This document shows positions 11,534-19,486 of a stretch of 21,981 nt of DNA, piece by piece; within the stretch, counting starts at the first letter, position 1, and every line of letters begins with the position of its first letter. The translations under genes were made by a program, and so were the position numbers. The DNA is from DATBDN01 sp036269895 (GTDB lineage: Bacteria; Actinomycetota; Thermoleophilia; Solirubrobacterales; Thermoleophilaceae). The stretch covers positions 1 to 21,981 of the forward strand of contig DATBDN010000197.1 in assembly GCA_036269895.1 (NCBI GenBank), in the 5' to 3' direction. The notes beneath the pieces were generated by a model that worked only from the letters and a program-made list of their open reading frames with translations, was not told the origin of the DNA and made no database searches.

Positions 11534-13820
11534 CGCCGGCCTTCGAGAGCGGCTCGTTGAGGTTGCCGCACTTCGGCGACTGCACGCATGACGGGCAACC
11601 CTTCTCGCACGGGCACTCGGACACGAGCCGGTGTGCGTCACCGACGAGCATTTCGAAGCTCTCGTAGCCTGCGCGCGTTATGCCGACGCCGCCGGGATGG
11701 CCGTCGTAGATGAAAATCGTCGGCTTCGCGGTCTGCGGATGAAAGGCCGTTGACAAACCGCCGATGTCCCAGCGGTCGCACATCGCGATCAGGGGCAGCA
11801 CGGCGATTTGCGAGTGCTCCGCGGCGTGCAGCGCTCCCTGCAGCTCCGACAGCGGGAAGTCCGGTGCCACCAGGTCCGGCGGGAACGTGTACCAGAGCGC
11901 CTGCGTGTAGAAGCTCTGCTCGGGCAGGTCGACCGTCAGCAGGTCCAGCACCTCGTGGTCGGCCACTCGCTTCTTCTGGTACGCGACCACCTGCTCGGTC
12001 ACCGCAACGATGCCGAAGCTCAGCATCACGCCCATGAACTCGCGCTCGTACCGGATCTCCTCGATCCAGGTGTCGGTTTCCTTCTTCGCCTGCGTGTACC
12101 AGTCGCCGGAAAAGCGCGTGACGATCGCGCGGCGCTCGTGCAGGTCGAGGTCCTGGACCTCGTAGCTCTGGCCCATGTGCAGGTAGATCGCGCCGGGGTG
12201 GACCGTGTACGGCGCGCGCGCCGGCTCGACCGTGCCGATCATCTCCCCGCCGTCTGCGTCGACCACCGCGATGCTGTCGATCCCTGCCGAGCGCAGCGAG
12301 ATCGCGCCCGCCGGGAATCCTTCCCCGCGCGGGAGGAAGCGCCCGTCCTTCTCGCGCAGGTCGCCCTGGCGCGCGAGCTGCTCTGCGTAGCCGCGCCAGC
12401 GCGGGCCGATGAAGTCGGCGTCGTCGGCGCTCAGTGGCAGCTCGTAGGCCGCCGCCATCAGGTGTGGCAGATGGATGTCCTCGTTCTCGTGGTCGAGGAT
12501 GGCCGACTCGACCGCGCGGTCGAGGAACTCGTCCGGATGGCGGCAGAAGAACTGGTCGAGCGCGTCGTCGCCCGCCACGTACATCGCCAGGCCGGTCTCG
12601 CGGCGGCCCGCCCGGCCCCACATCTGCCGCAGCGACGCGACGGTGCCCGGGAACGTGACGCAGATCGCGGCGTCGAGCTCGCCGACGTCGATGCCCAGCT
12701 CGAGGGCGTCCGTCGCCACCACCGCCAGGAGGTCGCCCGCAGCCAGCCGCCGCTCGATGTCCCGCCGCTGCTGGGGCGTGTAGCCGGCGCGGTAGGGCGC
12801 GATCCGCTCGGCCAGGTCAGCGCGGCCGTTGTCCTCCAGCCGGAGGCGGGCGAACTTCTGGATCAGCTCCACGCCGCGGCGCGACTTCAGGAAGCAGATC
12901 GTGCGCACGTCCTCCTCGACCAGCCGTGCCAGCAGGCCGGCGGCCTCCGACAGCGCCGAGGCGCGCGCGCCCGTCGACTCGTCCAGCAGCGGCGGGTTCC
13001 ACATCGCCACCTGGCGCTCGGCCGCCGGCGCGCCGTCATCGTCGACCAGCTCGAACTCGAGCCCCGTGAGGCGCTCGGCCAGGTCGACCGGGTTCGCGAT
13101 CGTGGCGCTGGTGAGGATGAAACGCGGCTCAGTGCCGTAGGCGGCAGCGAGCCGGCGCAGCCGTCGCAGGACATTCGCGACGTGTGAGCCGAAGACACCG
13201 CGGTAGACGTGCGCCTCGTCAACCACGACGAACGCCAGGTTCGCCAGCACGTCGCCCCAGTTGCGGTGGTGGGGCAGCACCCCGACATGAAGCATGTCGG
13301 GGTTCGTGAGGATCAGGTTCGACCGTTGCCTGACCGCACGCCGCTCCTCGCGCGGCGTGTCGCCGTCGTAGATCGCATGACGCAGGAACGGCGCGCGCAG
13401 TTCGTGCAGCTTGCGCGCCTGGTCCTGCGCGAGCGCCTTGGTGGGGTAGATGTAGATCGCCCGCGCCCGGGGGTCACGCGCCAGCGTGTCCAGCACCGGC
13501 AGGTTGAACGCCAGCGACTTGCCGCTGGCCGTGCCCGTCGTGACGATCGTCGGGCCCGTCCACGCGGACTCGAGCGCCGCGGCCTGGTGCGACCAGAGCC
13601 TGTCGACGCCCGTGCGCTCCAGCGCTTCGAGCAAGGCGGGGCTCAGATAGTCCGGGAGCGGCTCCGGCTTGGGCGGCCGCGCCCCGTAGCGGGCGGTCCT
13701 GACGAGCCGCTCGTCGGCGCGTCCCTCATCGAGGAGCTCGGACCAGGGGGTCCTGGGCGTAGCCGATCGTAAAGGCCGGGGGCCGGTCTCTGTCGTTCTC
13801 GTGCGCGCGGTCTTCGCCAT
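11496..13820 (-). CDS. MrfA/SftH-type DEAD/DEAH helicase with DUF1998 zinc domain
   Basis: A 774-aa superfamily II helicase. Motifs visible: Q-like WSHQAAAL (76-83), Walker A TGTASGKS (95-102), PTKALAQDQ (126-134), LTNPDML (171-177), DEAH (201-204), SAT (238-240), then in RecA2 VATDALELGIDVGELDAAIC and QMWGRAGRR. The C-terminal DUF1998 region ends in a Cys cluster (C736, C738, C742, C745, C751) expected to bind zinc. This order is that of B. subtilis MrfA (YprA, mitomycin C adduct excision) and M. smegmatis SftH (3'-5' DNA translocase/helicase). It should act on DNA in repair or recombination. The ATG at 13820 follows TATCGT by 9 nt. It shares a 26-bp divergent region with a HAD phosphatase gene and overlaps the convergent small repeat protein by 38 bp. 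Confidence 0.93.
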   Translation of the reverse strand: MAKTARTRTTETGPRPLRSATPRTPWSELLDEGRADERLVRTARYGARPPKPEPLPDYLSPALLEALERTGVDRLWSHQAAALESAWTGPTIVTTGTASGKSLAFNLPVLDTLARDPRARAIYIYPTKALAQDQARKLHELRAPFLRHAIYDGDTPREERRAVRQRSNLILTNPDMLHVGVLPHHRNWGDVLANLAFVVVDEAHVYRGVFGSHVANVLRRLRRLAAAYGTEPRFILTSATIANPVDLAERLTGLEFELVDDDGAPAAERQVAMWNPPLLDESTGARASALSEAAGLLARLVEEDVRTICFLKSRRGVELIQKFARLRLEDNGRADLAERIAPYRAGYTPQQRRDIERRLAAGDLLAVVATDALELGIDVGELDAAICVTFPGTVASLRQMWGRAGRRETGLAMYVAGDDALDQFFCRHPDEFLDRAVESAILDHENEDIHLPHLMAAAYELPLSADDADFIGPRWRGYAEQLARQGDLREKDGRFLPRGEGFPAGAISLRSAGIDSIAVVDADGGEMIGTVEPARAPYTVHPGAIYLHMGQSYEVQDLDLHERRAIVTRFSGDWYTQAKKETDTWIEEIRYEREFMGVMLSFGIVAVTEQVVAYQKKRVADHEVLDLLTVDLPEQSFYTQALWYTFPPDLVAPDFPLSELQGALHAAEHSQIAVLPLIAMCDRWDIGGLSTAFHPQTAKPTIFIYDGHPGGVGITRAGYESFEMLVGDAHRLVSECPCEKGCPSCVQSPKCGNLNEPLSKAGAIELMASMRARL

Positions 13821-13829
13821 CCCCCTGCG

Positions 13830-13839
13830 ACGATAGAGC
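13830..13839. promoter_or_regulatory. Shared bidirectional -10 element ACGATAGAGC
   Basis: TATCGT (13830-13835, minus) ends 9 nt before the helicase ATG at 13820; TAGAGC (13834-13839, plus) ends 7 nt before the HAD ATG at 13847. They share the TA at 13834-13835. Predicted leaders are about 3 and 1 nt. The plus box lacks the final T. Confidence 0.42.
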
Positions 13840-13846
13840 GCGGCCG

Positions 13847-14632
13847 ATGGCCCTGAAGTGCGTCTACACCGACCTCGACGGAACCATGCTCGGGCGCGAC
13901 GGGTCGCTCTTTCGCGACGCCGACGGCCTCTTCTCGCTACTTCCTGGCCGGGCGCTCGAGGCGTGCTTCCGGGCTGGGGTCGAGGTCGTCGTCAAGTCGG
14001 GCCGGCGGCGCACGACGGTCGCGGAGATCGCGCGGCTGCTCGGCCAGACCTCGTACATCTACGAGGTCGGCGCCGGCGTGATGATCGACGGCGAGGAGAC
14101 CCTGCTCACCGGCGACCTGGTGCCGCGCGACGGCAGGACGATATTCGACCTGATCGAGGAGTCCGGAGCGCCGCAACTGCTGCTCGAGCACTTCGGCGAG
14201 CGGCTCGAGCATCACGACCCGTGGCACAGGAACCGCGACATCTCGCACCTCCTGCGCGGCACGATCGACGCGGACGAGGCGAACGGTTTGCTGGCAGAGA
14301 ACGGCCTCGGCCACCTGCGCCTGGTCGACAACGGCGTGATCGCGCCGCGCCCGCAGTTCGACGGTCGCCCGCACGCCTTCCACCTGCTGCCGGCGGAGGC
14401 GTCGAAGGCCGCCGCGGTGGCGGTCCACATGCAGGCGCGCGGTTATGCCCGCGAGGAGTGCATCGCCGTAGGCGACTCGGTCGAGGACGCGGACGTGGCA
14501 CGCGTGGTCGGCCGCTTCTTCCTGGTCGCGAACGCCGAGGAAGGGATCAGCGGACCGAACATCACGCGAACCGAGGGCCGCAACGGAGACGGCTTCTACG
14601 AGGCCGTGATCCAGACGCTCGCGGAGTCGTAA
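13847..14632 (+). CDS. HAD-superfamily phosphatase (type IIB, sucrose/mannosyl-phosphatase-like)
   Basis: A 261-aa cytoplasmic HAD hydrolase. Motif I is DLDGT (D9 nucleophile, D11), motif II is S51 in KSGRR, motif III is K187 in EASKAAA, and motif IV is GDSVED (D210, D214), the Mg-binding acids. The cap inserted between motifs II and III (about 75-180) fits class IIB, as in sucrose-, trehalose- and mannosylglycerate-phosphate phosphatases and Cof proteins. It likely removes phosphate from a sugar phosphate; no partner synthase is adjacent, so the substrate is open. The stop codon lies inside a palindrome (14629-14659) that separates it from the convergent operon. Confidence 0.85.
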   Translation: MALKCVYTDLDGTMLGRDGSLFRDADGLFSLLPGRALEACFRAGVEVVVKSGRRRTTVAEIARLLGQTSYIYEVGAGVMIDGEETLLTGDLVPRDGRTIFDLIEESGAPQLLLEHFGERLEHHDPWHRNRDISHLLRGTIDADEANGLLAENGLGHLRLVDNGVIAPRPQFDGRPHAFHLLPAEASKAAAVAVHMQARGYAREECIAVGDSVEDADVARVVGRFFLVANAEEGISGPNITRTEGRNGDGFYEAVIQTLAES

Positions 14633-14659
14633 CAAAAGGGGACAGTCCCCTTCCGTTAC
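14629..14659. terminator. REP-like palindrome between convergent genes
   Basis: GTAACAAAAGGGGAC and GTCCCCTTCCGTTAC flank a single A: 13 of 15 positions pair. In RNA the tip AAGGGG-ACAGT-CCCCTT gives a solid hairpin readable from either strand. It includes the HAD stop codon and lies 5 bp from the end of the NTF2-like gene, so it is well placed as a bidirectional terminator. The GGGGACAGTCCCC core is of a kind I recall as dispersed in many genomes, and resembles the core at 3834-3867. Confidence 0.55.
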
Positions 14660-14664
14660 AGCGG

Positions 14665-15078
14665 CTAGCGCTCGGCCGCTCTTGCCCGCGCAACCGCCTC
14701 GTCGCCGTAGTCGTGCCAGCTGAGCATCCGGCCGTCGCGGAACGATGCGATGCCGGCCGTCTTGACGACCGTCTCGGCCTCGCCGCCAATGCCGCGCACG
14801 CGGATACGGCCGATTGACAGCAGCCGCCCGTCCGGGAGCATCTCGAGCGTGTCGAACTCCGCGAGGAAGGACTCGTACTTCTCGGCGTTGTCCGCCAGGA
14901 AGTCCTCCAGGCCGGCGTGGCCCAGGTATGCGCCGGTCACCGCCGAGCGCATCGGGACGAAGGCGATGTCGGGATCGACCAGCCGCGTCATCGCTTCGCG
15001 GTCCAGCCGATTCAGGGCGTCGACGGCCTGTTTGAAGATCTGCGCCGGATCCTGCACACGCCGAGTATCGCTGGGCAC
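14665..15078 (-). CDS. NTF2-like (SnoaL/DUF4440-type) protein
   Basis: A 137-aa single-domain protein. The N-terminal helix (IFKQAVDALNRLDREAMTRL) followed by VDPDIAFVPMRSAVTGAYLG, HAGLEDFLAD and the strand pairs LEMLPDGRLLSIGRIRVRG ... FRDGRMLSWHDYGDEAVA is the classic NTF2/SnoaL cone: helix, D-P-D, G-x-x-G helix, then curved sheet. Such proteins are small-molecule isomerases, hydrolases or binding proteins; no catalytic set can be assigned. It is the last gene of the five-gene operon, 9 bp after the secreted protein. GTG at 15078 chosen as the only upstream start before the previous stop. TAGTCG overlapping that stop could be a weak internal promoter. Confidence 0.8.
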   Translation of the reverse strand: MPSDTRRVQDPAQIFKQAVDALNRLDREAMTRLVDPDIAFVPMRSAVTGAYLGHAGLEDFLADNAEKYESFLAEFDTLEMLPDGRLLSIGRIRVRGIGGEAETVVKTAGIASFRDGRMLSWHDYGDEAVARARAAER

Positions 15079-15087
15079 GCGCGCCGA

Positions 15088-15609
15088 CTAGAAGTCCAGG
15101 CGCTTCAGGTAGTACCCGAGCTTGTGCGGGTACTCGAGCAGTAGACGGTCGGCCGCGGCAACGAAGCTCACACGACCGCCCGCCACTCCGAGCAGCAGCT
15201 GGCGGTGCCCATCGACGCGGTAGACGGTGCTGGTGTCGGTGCGGATCAGCTTCCTCATCCTCGGGAACGCCATCCGAGCCGCCTGGGCTGGTGAGGTCGG
15301 GTTGATCGCCGCGATCGAGTCGCCGTCGGCTGTCGACGCGACAAGCACGACATCTGACTGCTCGGTCAGCGCGAAGCTGAAGTTCCCGCCGCCCGTCACG
15401 CAGTAGCTGACCGAGGCGGTCTGCAGCGCGTTGCCGTCGGCGCCGCGGATGATCGCCCGGGCGCCCACGTGGACGCCGCGAATCGACTGGGCGTCCGGGG
15501 AAGGACCGCGTGCGGCCAGGCAGGCAGGCGCGTCGTCCGCCAAGGCGGCAGACGGAAAAATGGCAGCGGCAGCCGCCAGCAGGAGGGCGATGCGAGTCCT
15601 CACCGTCAC
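15088..15609 (-). CDS. Exported protein of unknown function
   Basis: A 173-aa protein with a clear signal peptide (RTRIALLLAAAAAIFPSAALA, cleavage before DDAPACL). The mature part of about 150 residues looks all-beta, with two cysteines that could form a disulfide and segments such as GVHVGARAIIRGADGNALQT and RQLLLGVAGGRVSFVAAADR. No family recognised. Its GTG start (15607-15609) directly abuts the stop of the alpha/beta hydrolase gene (TAG-GTG), so translation is probably coupled. It is the only exported product in an otherwise cytoplasmic operon. Confidence 0.7.
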   Translation of the reverse strand: MTVRTRIALLLAAAAAIFPSAALADDAPACLAARGPSPDAQSIRGVHVGARAIIRGADGNALQTASVSYCVTGGGNFSFALTEQSDVVLVASTADGDSIAAINPTSPAQAARMAFPRMRKLIRTDTSTVYRVDGHRQLLLGVAGGRVSFVAAADRLLLEYPHKLGYYLKRLDF

Positions 15610-16422
15610 CTAAGGTAGGGCCTCGGTCGCCGTTGCTGTGAGGAATTCGGTTACAACGGCGTTGAACCGGTCCGCGCCCTCCCACAGGACGCCGTGCCCC
15701 TGCCGGTCGATGATCGTCAGCTTCGCACCTGGGATCAGGGCGGCCAATTCTTCCGATTTCCACACCGGGATCATCAGATCTCTCTCTGCACCAATTACGT
15801 GAACCGGCAAGTCCAGCTCACCCAATCGGTCACGAAGATCGTGATGGGCGCCGGCTGCGGCCTGGCGGGCAAAGGCCTCGGGCGGCTGCGGATAGGGGTT
15901 GTCGAGCAGCGCGTTCCGCATGAACTGGTACGCCTGCTCGTTCTCGAAGAACGCCTCCGTGTAACAGAGGTAGAGGAGGTTGTCGACGCGGTCCTCCAGC
16001 GGCAGATGGCGCGCATACGAGCCGAGCAGGCGGCCACGAAGACGCCCCGCCTGCTGGACGCCGCCATGGGTAACGGCCAGGGTGAGGCTGCGCACGCGCT
16101 CCGGCGCCGCCAGCGCCACGTGCTGTGAGACCATGCCACCGAGCGAGACGCCCAGCAGGTGGAAGGTGTCGAGCTCGAGGTGGTCTGCCAGCGCCAGCAC
16201 GTCCTGAGCCATGTCGGCGGTGCTGTAGTCGTCGGTCGCCAGGGAGCTCTGCCCGACGTCGCGGTTGTCGAAGAAGACCGCCTTGAATCGCTCCTGGAAG
16301 GGACCGATCTGCATCACCCAGGCGCGGCGATCGCACGCGAGACCGTGAACACAGATCAGGGGCACTCCCTCTCCGTGAACGTCGTAATGGATGTCGAAGC
16401 CGTTGAGGTCGGCGTGCGCCAT
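15610..16422 (-). CDS. Alpha/beta hydrolase
   Basis: A 270-aa alpha/beta-hydrolase fold enzyme with the complete catalytic triad: nucleophile S93 in GVSLGG, acid D215 in GAERDLMIP and H243 in RQGHGVLWE. The oxyanion segment CVHGLACDRRAW and FFDNRDVGQSS are those of the 3-oxoadipate enol-lactonase/esterase/haloperoxidase-like group. The helical cap spans about 125-190. It is soluble and lacks a signal peptide. The substrate is not deducible. The ATG at 16422 lies 14 bp after the glycerate kinase stop; TAGACT (16434-16439), overlapping that stop, might add an internal promoter with a leader of about 5 nt. Confidence 0.9.
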   Translation of the reverse strand: MAHADLNGFDIHYDVHGEGVPLICVHGLACDRRAWVMQIGPFQERFKAVFFDNRDVGQSSLATDDYSTADMAQDVLALADHLELDTFHLLGVSLGGMVSQHVALAAPERVRSLTLAVTHGGVQQAGRLRGRLLGSYARHLPLEDRVDNLLYLCYTEAFFENEQAYQFMRNALLDNPYPQPPEAFARQAAAGAHHDLRDRLGELDLPVHVIGAERDLMIPVWKSEELAALIPGAKLTIIDRQGHGVLWEGADRFNAVVTEFLTATATEALP

Positions 16423-16436
16423 GGCGGCCGGGCAGT

Positions 16437-17420
16437 CTAGGCAAGCGCCCTCCCGGCAGACCGCAGCTCCTCGGGCGTGCCGGCCTCGAACAGCCCGTCC
16501 AGCGCCAGGATGCGGAAGCTGAAGTCGTCGATGGCCGCCTGGCCGACCACTGCGTGGCAGGCCACTCCGGCTTGACGGCAGCGCACCGCGACCTCGCCGG
16601 CCGCCTTTCCCTCGAGGGTCTGCCCGTCCAGGCGGCCCTCGCCCGTTACGACGAACGAGGCCGCCCGCATGCGCTGGTCGAACCCGAGCGCGTCGAGCAC
16701 GAATTGGGCACCCGCGGCCAGCCGGGCGTGGCGACGGGCATAGAGGCCGCCGGAGAGGCCGCCGCCGGCGCCGGTCATCGGCACCCCGCGGGGATCGCGC
16801 GGGGCCTTCGCCGCGAACGCGGTGAGCCGTCGGGTCAGGCGCTTCACGGTGTCGGGGGCCGCACCCTTCTGCGGCGCGAAGACGCGCGCCGCGCGCTCGA
16901 AAGGCGTGCGCACGTCGCAGATGACCGTGAGCTCGGGATCGACGCCGGCTTCGTCGAGCGCGGCTATGGCTCCGGCGCCGCCGTCGGTCGTGGCCGTGCC
17001 GCCCACCGCGACGAGGACGTGCGAGACGCCGGCGTCGACGGCGGCGGCGATGAGTTCACCGGTGCCGCGGCTCGTGGCGGCGAACGCGTCGCGCTCGCTC
17101 GGATCGATCCGCGCGAGGCCACTGGCTTCGGCCGCCTCTACCACCGCGACGCCATTCGCGAGCAGCGCGAATCGTGCTCGAATCGGGCGGCCCAGGGCGT
17201 CCGTCGCATCCGTCTCGATCCACTCGCCACCGAGCGCGCGAAGCAGGGCGTCCGCCGTTCCTTCGCCGCCGTCCGCCACGGGCAGCTCCTCTGCGTTGCG
17301 GCCGCCGTCGCGCAACCCCTCCGCGATTGCCGTCGCCACCGCTGGCGCGGTCATAGTGCCCTTGAACTTGTCGGGCGCCACCAGCACCGGCGCCCGCAGC
17401 CACCAGCGGTCCTGTCTCAC
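16437..17420 (-). CDS. glxK: Glycerate 2-kinase (GlxK/GarK family)
   Basis: A 327-aa enzyme phosphorylating D-glycerate with ATP. It shows the family's opening APDKFKGTMTAPAVATAIAE, the P-V-A-D-GGEGTADAL loop, DALGRPIRARFALL, SRGTGELI, GGTATTDGGAGA, FAPQKGA, the GAGGGLSGGL glycine-rich loop and TGEGRLDGQTLEGKA near the C-terminus. It is somewhat shorter than the usual 370-380 aa but keeps all motifs. 2- or 3-phosphoglycerate enters glycolysis, typically from glyoxylate, glycolate or sugar-acid breakdown, though none of those genes is next to it. The GTG at 17420 overlaps the macro-domain stop as GTGA, which fixes the start. Confidence 0.92.
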   Translation of the reverse strand: MRQDRWWLRAPVLVAPDKFKGTMTAPAVATAIAEGLRDGGRNAEELPVADGGEGTADALLRALGGEWIETDATDALGRPIRARFALLANGVAVVEAAEASGLARIDPSERDAFAATSRGTGELIAAAVDAGVSHVLVAVGGTATTDGGAGAIAALDEAGVDPELTVICDVRTPFERAARVFAPQKGAAPDTVKRLTRRLTAFAAKAPRDPRGVPMTGAGGGLSGGLYARRHARLAAGAQFVLDALGFDQRMRAASFVVTGEGRLDGQTLEGKAAGEVAVRCRQAGVACHAVVGQAAIDDFSFRILALDGLFEAGTPEELRSAGRALA

Positions 17421-17908
17421 TCGGCGAGTGCGTTCCGGAATGCCTGCTCGGCAGCGTCGCCATGGACCGCGAACACGATTCGCTCGAGCGAGCCGTCGTG
17501 CTCCTGCGCCACGCCGACCATGATCCGCGCCGCCTCGTCCAGCGGGAAGCCTCCGACGCCCGTGCCGAACGCCACCAGCGCGAGCGACCGTACTCCCAGC
17601 TCCCCTGCCTTCGCCAGCGTCGACTGCGTGGCCCTCTCGATGATGTCCGCATCGGTCTGGAAGTCGAGCTCCATCGTCGCCGCGTGGATGACCCAGCTGC
17701 AGGGCATCGCGCCGCCACTCGTCTCGACCGCCTCGCCCAGACCGATCGGCGCCTTCGCTTTCGACTCCTCCTGAATCGCTGGACCACCGGCGCGCGCGAT
17801 CGCCCCGGCCACGCCCCCGCCGTGCATGAGGTGGGTGTTCGCGGCGTTGGCAATCGCGTCGACCTCGAGCTTCGTCACGTCCGCCTGCAGCACCTCGAGC
17901 TCCGCCAC
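17417..17908 (-). CDS. Macro domain protein (ADP-ribose binding/hydrolysing)
   Basis: A 163-aa stand-alone macro domain. LEVLQADVTKLEVDAIANAA plus NTHLMHGGGVAGAI supplies the adenine/ribose-binding Asp, the catalytic Asn of the NAAN motif and the glycine-rich loop; FGTGVGGFPLDEAA is the second diphosphate loop. Proteins of this MacroD/YmdB type bind ADP-ribose and remove it from proteins or hydrolyse O-acetyl-ADP-ribose. It heads the five-gene operon; its stop overlaps the glycerate kinase GTG. The GTG at 17908 is only 17 bp from the divergent DUF2332 start, so the promoters must overlap. A poorer CAGACT box lies 6 nt before it. Confidence 0.92.
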   Translation of the reverse strand: MAELEVLQADVTKLEVDAIANAANTHLMHGGGVAGAIARAGGPAIQEESKAKAPIGLGEAVETSGGAMPCSWVIHAATMELDFQTDADIIERATQSTLAKAGELGVRSLALVAFGTGVGGFPLDEAARIMVGVAQEHDGSLERIVFAVHGDAAEQAFRNALAE

Positions 17909-17913
17909 GCGCT

Positions 17914-17919
17914 TAGTCT
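17914..17919 (+). promoter_or_regulatory. -10 box of the DUF2332 gene (leaderless)
   Basis: TAGTCT ends 6 nt before the ATG at 17926, placing transcription start on the A of the start codon. Read on the other strand the same bases give CAGACT (17915-17920), 6 nt before the macro gene GTG at 17908. Confidence 0.45.
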
Positions 17920-17925
17920 GACCGA

Positions 17926-18996
17926 ATGACGGGTGCAGTCACGGACCGGAACGCCGACGCCGGCTCGGATCCGCGCGCCACGCTCGTGTCGCTGTTCCGC
18001 GGCCAGGCCGGCTGGTGCGCGCGGCTGGGCTCGCCGATCTACGGGCACATGCTCGAGCGCGCGGCCGACGATCTTGCCGCCGGGGGACCGGTGTGGCGCG
18101 TCGTCGAGCCGTACCTCGACAAGCCCAGCAACTTCGCCCACCATCTGCGCCTGATGGGCGCCACACACCGGCTCGCGCTGACGGGCCAGGCGCCGGCGCT
18201 CGCGGCGCACTACCCCTCGACGGGTGGCGACGGCGACGAGGCTGGCGGCTGGGAAGCATTCATCGACCTCATCGAGGAACGCCCGATCTCGCTGGACCGC
18301 GCGGTTCAGACCAACGAGGTCGGGCGGTCAGCCGCGCTGCTCGGCGGCTTCCTCAGCGTGGCCGACCAGACCGGGCTCGCGCTGCGCGTGCTCGAGATCG
18401 GCGCCAGCGCCGGGCTGAACCTACGTTGGGATCGCTTCCGCTACGAGGCCGCCGACTGGGCCTTCGGTGACGCCGCCTCGCCCGCTCGAGTTCCCTGTGA
18501 GTACGAGGGCGGCCGACCACCGTTGCCGCGCGCGGTTTGGGTGATCGAACGCGCCGGCTGCGATCCGTCACCGCTCGACGCGACGACGGAGGACGGGGCG
18601 CTCACGCTCGAGTCGTTCATGTGGCCGGACCAGCTCAAGCGCCTCGAGCTGCTGCGCGCCGCGATCGAGGTCGCCCGGCGCACGCCTGCGACCGTCGACG
18701 AAGCCAGCGCGCCGGACTGGCTCGACGAGCGGCTTGCGCGCGAGCGCGGCGGCAGCGCCACGGTCGTCTTCCACTCGATCATGTGGGGCTACATGGCGGA
18801 CGAGGACCGCGCGCGCGTCACGCGGACGCTGCACGAGGCGGGAGAGCGGGCCAGCGAGAGCAGCCCGCTCGCGTGGCTGCGGATGGAGGCGGGAGCCGAC
18901 CAAGCCGACCTCACGCTGACCATGTGGCCGGGCGGCGAGGAGCGGGTGATCGCGATGGCCGGCTACCACGGCAGGCCGGTGCGCTGGTTCGGGTGA
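17926..18996 (+). CDS. DUF2332 family protein (methyltransferase-like)
   Basis: A 356-aa cytoplasmic protein matching DUF2332: F-x-x-QA-x-WC-x-x-x-x-SP-x-Y near residues 25-40, PSNFAHHLRLMGATHRLALT near 70-90, QTNEVGRSAALLGGF, then LRVLEIGASAGLNLRWDRF near 158-176, which resembles a SAM-binding glycine loop. The C-terminus has VVFHSIMWGYM and WLRMEAG followed by LTLTMWPGGEERVIA and GYHGRPVRWFG, also conserved in the family. No activity is established for it; a Rossmann-type methyltransferase fold is inferred. The message is probably leaderless. The stop lies 4 bp from the end of the convergent GNAT gene. Confidence 0.85.
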   Translation: MTGAVTDRNADAGSDPRATLVSLFRGQAGWCARLGSPIYGHMLERAADDLAAGGPVWRVVEPYLDKPSNFAHHLRLMGATHRLALTGQAPALAAHYPSTGGDGDEAGGWEAFIDLIEERPISLDRAVQTNEVGRSAALLGGFLSVADQTGLALRVLEIGASAGLNLRWDRFRYEAADWAFGDAASPARVPCEYEGGRPPLPRAVWVIERAGCDPSPLDATTEDGALTLESFMWPDQLKRLELLRAAIEVARRTPATVDEASAPDWLDERLARERGGSATVVFHSIMWGYMADEDRARVTRTLHEAGERASESSPLAWLRMEAGADQADLTLTMWPGGEERVIAMAGYHGRPVRWFG

Positions 18997-19000
18997 GCGG

Positions 19001-19486
19001 TCAGCGAGTCGTCAGGTCGAGCGCCATGCAAAGGTCGTCGACGTATTCGTCCTCGCCCACGCGGAACTCGCCGCGCAGGACGCCTTCGAGCTCGAAGCCA
19101 AGCCGCTCGTAAAGTCGCTGCGCCCGCTCGTTCGGCCTGAAGACGCGCAGCGTGAGCCGCCGCCCATCGCGCGCCCGCGCCTCGTCGATCAGCGCCTCCA
19201 TCAGCGCACGCCCCGCGCCGCGGCCCTCGAACTCAGGATCCACGGCCAGCCCGGTCACGTGCCACACGTGCCGGCTTGACGGCATCGGCGTTGGATGTGT
19301 GATCTTTCCCCAGCCGGCCGTGCGGCCGTCGATCTCGGCCACGACCACGTCCTCGGGCTGCGTCCGCTCGTTGAAGAAGGGCCCTGGCGACGGCTCGGGC
19401 GCGGGGCTCGACATCGGCGACCAGGTGGCCTGGTCGATCTCGAGCAGCGCAGCCTCGTCCTCCAGCCGCGCCGCGCGGACCTTCAC
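19001..19486 (-). CDS. GNAT family N-acetyltransferase
   Basis: A 161-aa acetyltransferase. It opens VKVRAARLEDEAALLEIDQA, has the central strands VVVAEIDGRTAGWGKI and HVTGLAVDPEFEGRGAGRAL (motif A; R-G-A-G-R binds the acetyl-CoA pyrophosphate), LRVFRPNERAQRLYERLGFE (motif B) and a C-terminal LEGVLRGEF...EYVDDLCMALDL typical of RimI/RimJ-like enzymes. The acceptor is unknown. The GTG at 19486 overlaps the ligase stop (GTGA), so a much longer upstream extension of the frame is rejected. It is the last gene of the SDR-LigC-GNAT operon. Confidence 0.9.
   Translation of the reverse strand: MKVRAARLEDEAALLEIDQATWSPMSSPAPEPSPGPFFNERTQPEDVVVAEIDGRTAGWGKITHPTPMPSSRHVWHVTGLAVDPEFEGRGAGRALMEALIDEARARDGRRLTLRVFRPNERAQRLYERLGFELEGVLRGEFRVGEDEYVDDLCMALDLTTR

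Noticed and set aside
11808..13187. 459-codon plus-strand frame antisense to the helicase
   Set aside because: Mirror of helicase codons; no family features.
13937..15763. 608-codon minus-strand frame through HAD, NTF2-like and exported genes
   Set aside because: Crosses four real genes on both strands; Arg/Ala-rich with no domains; typical open-frame artefact of GC-rich DNA.
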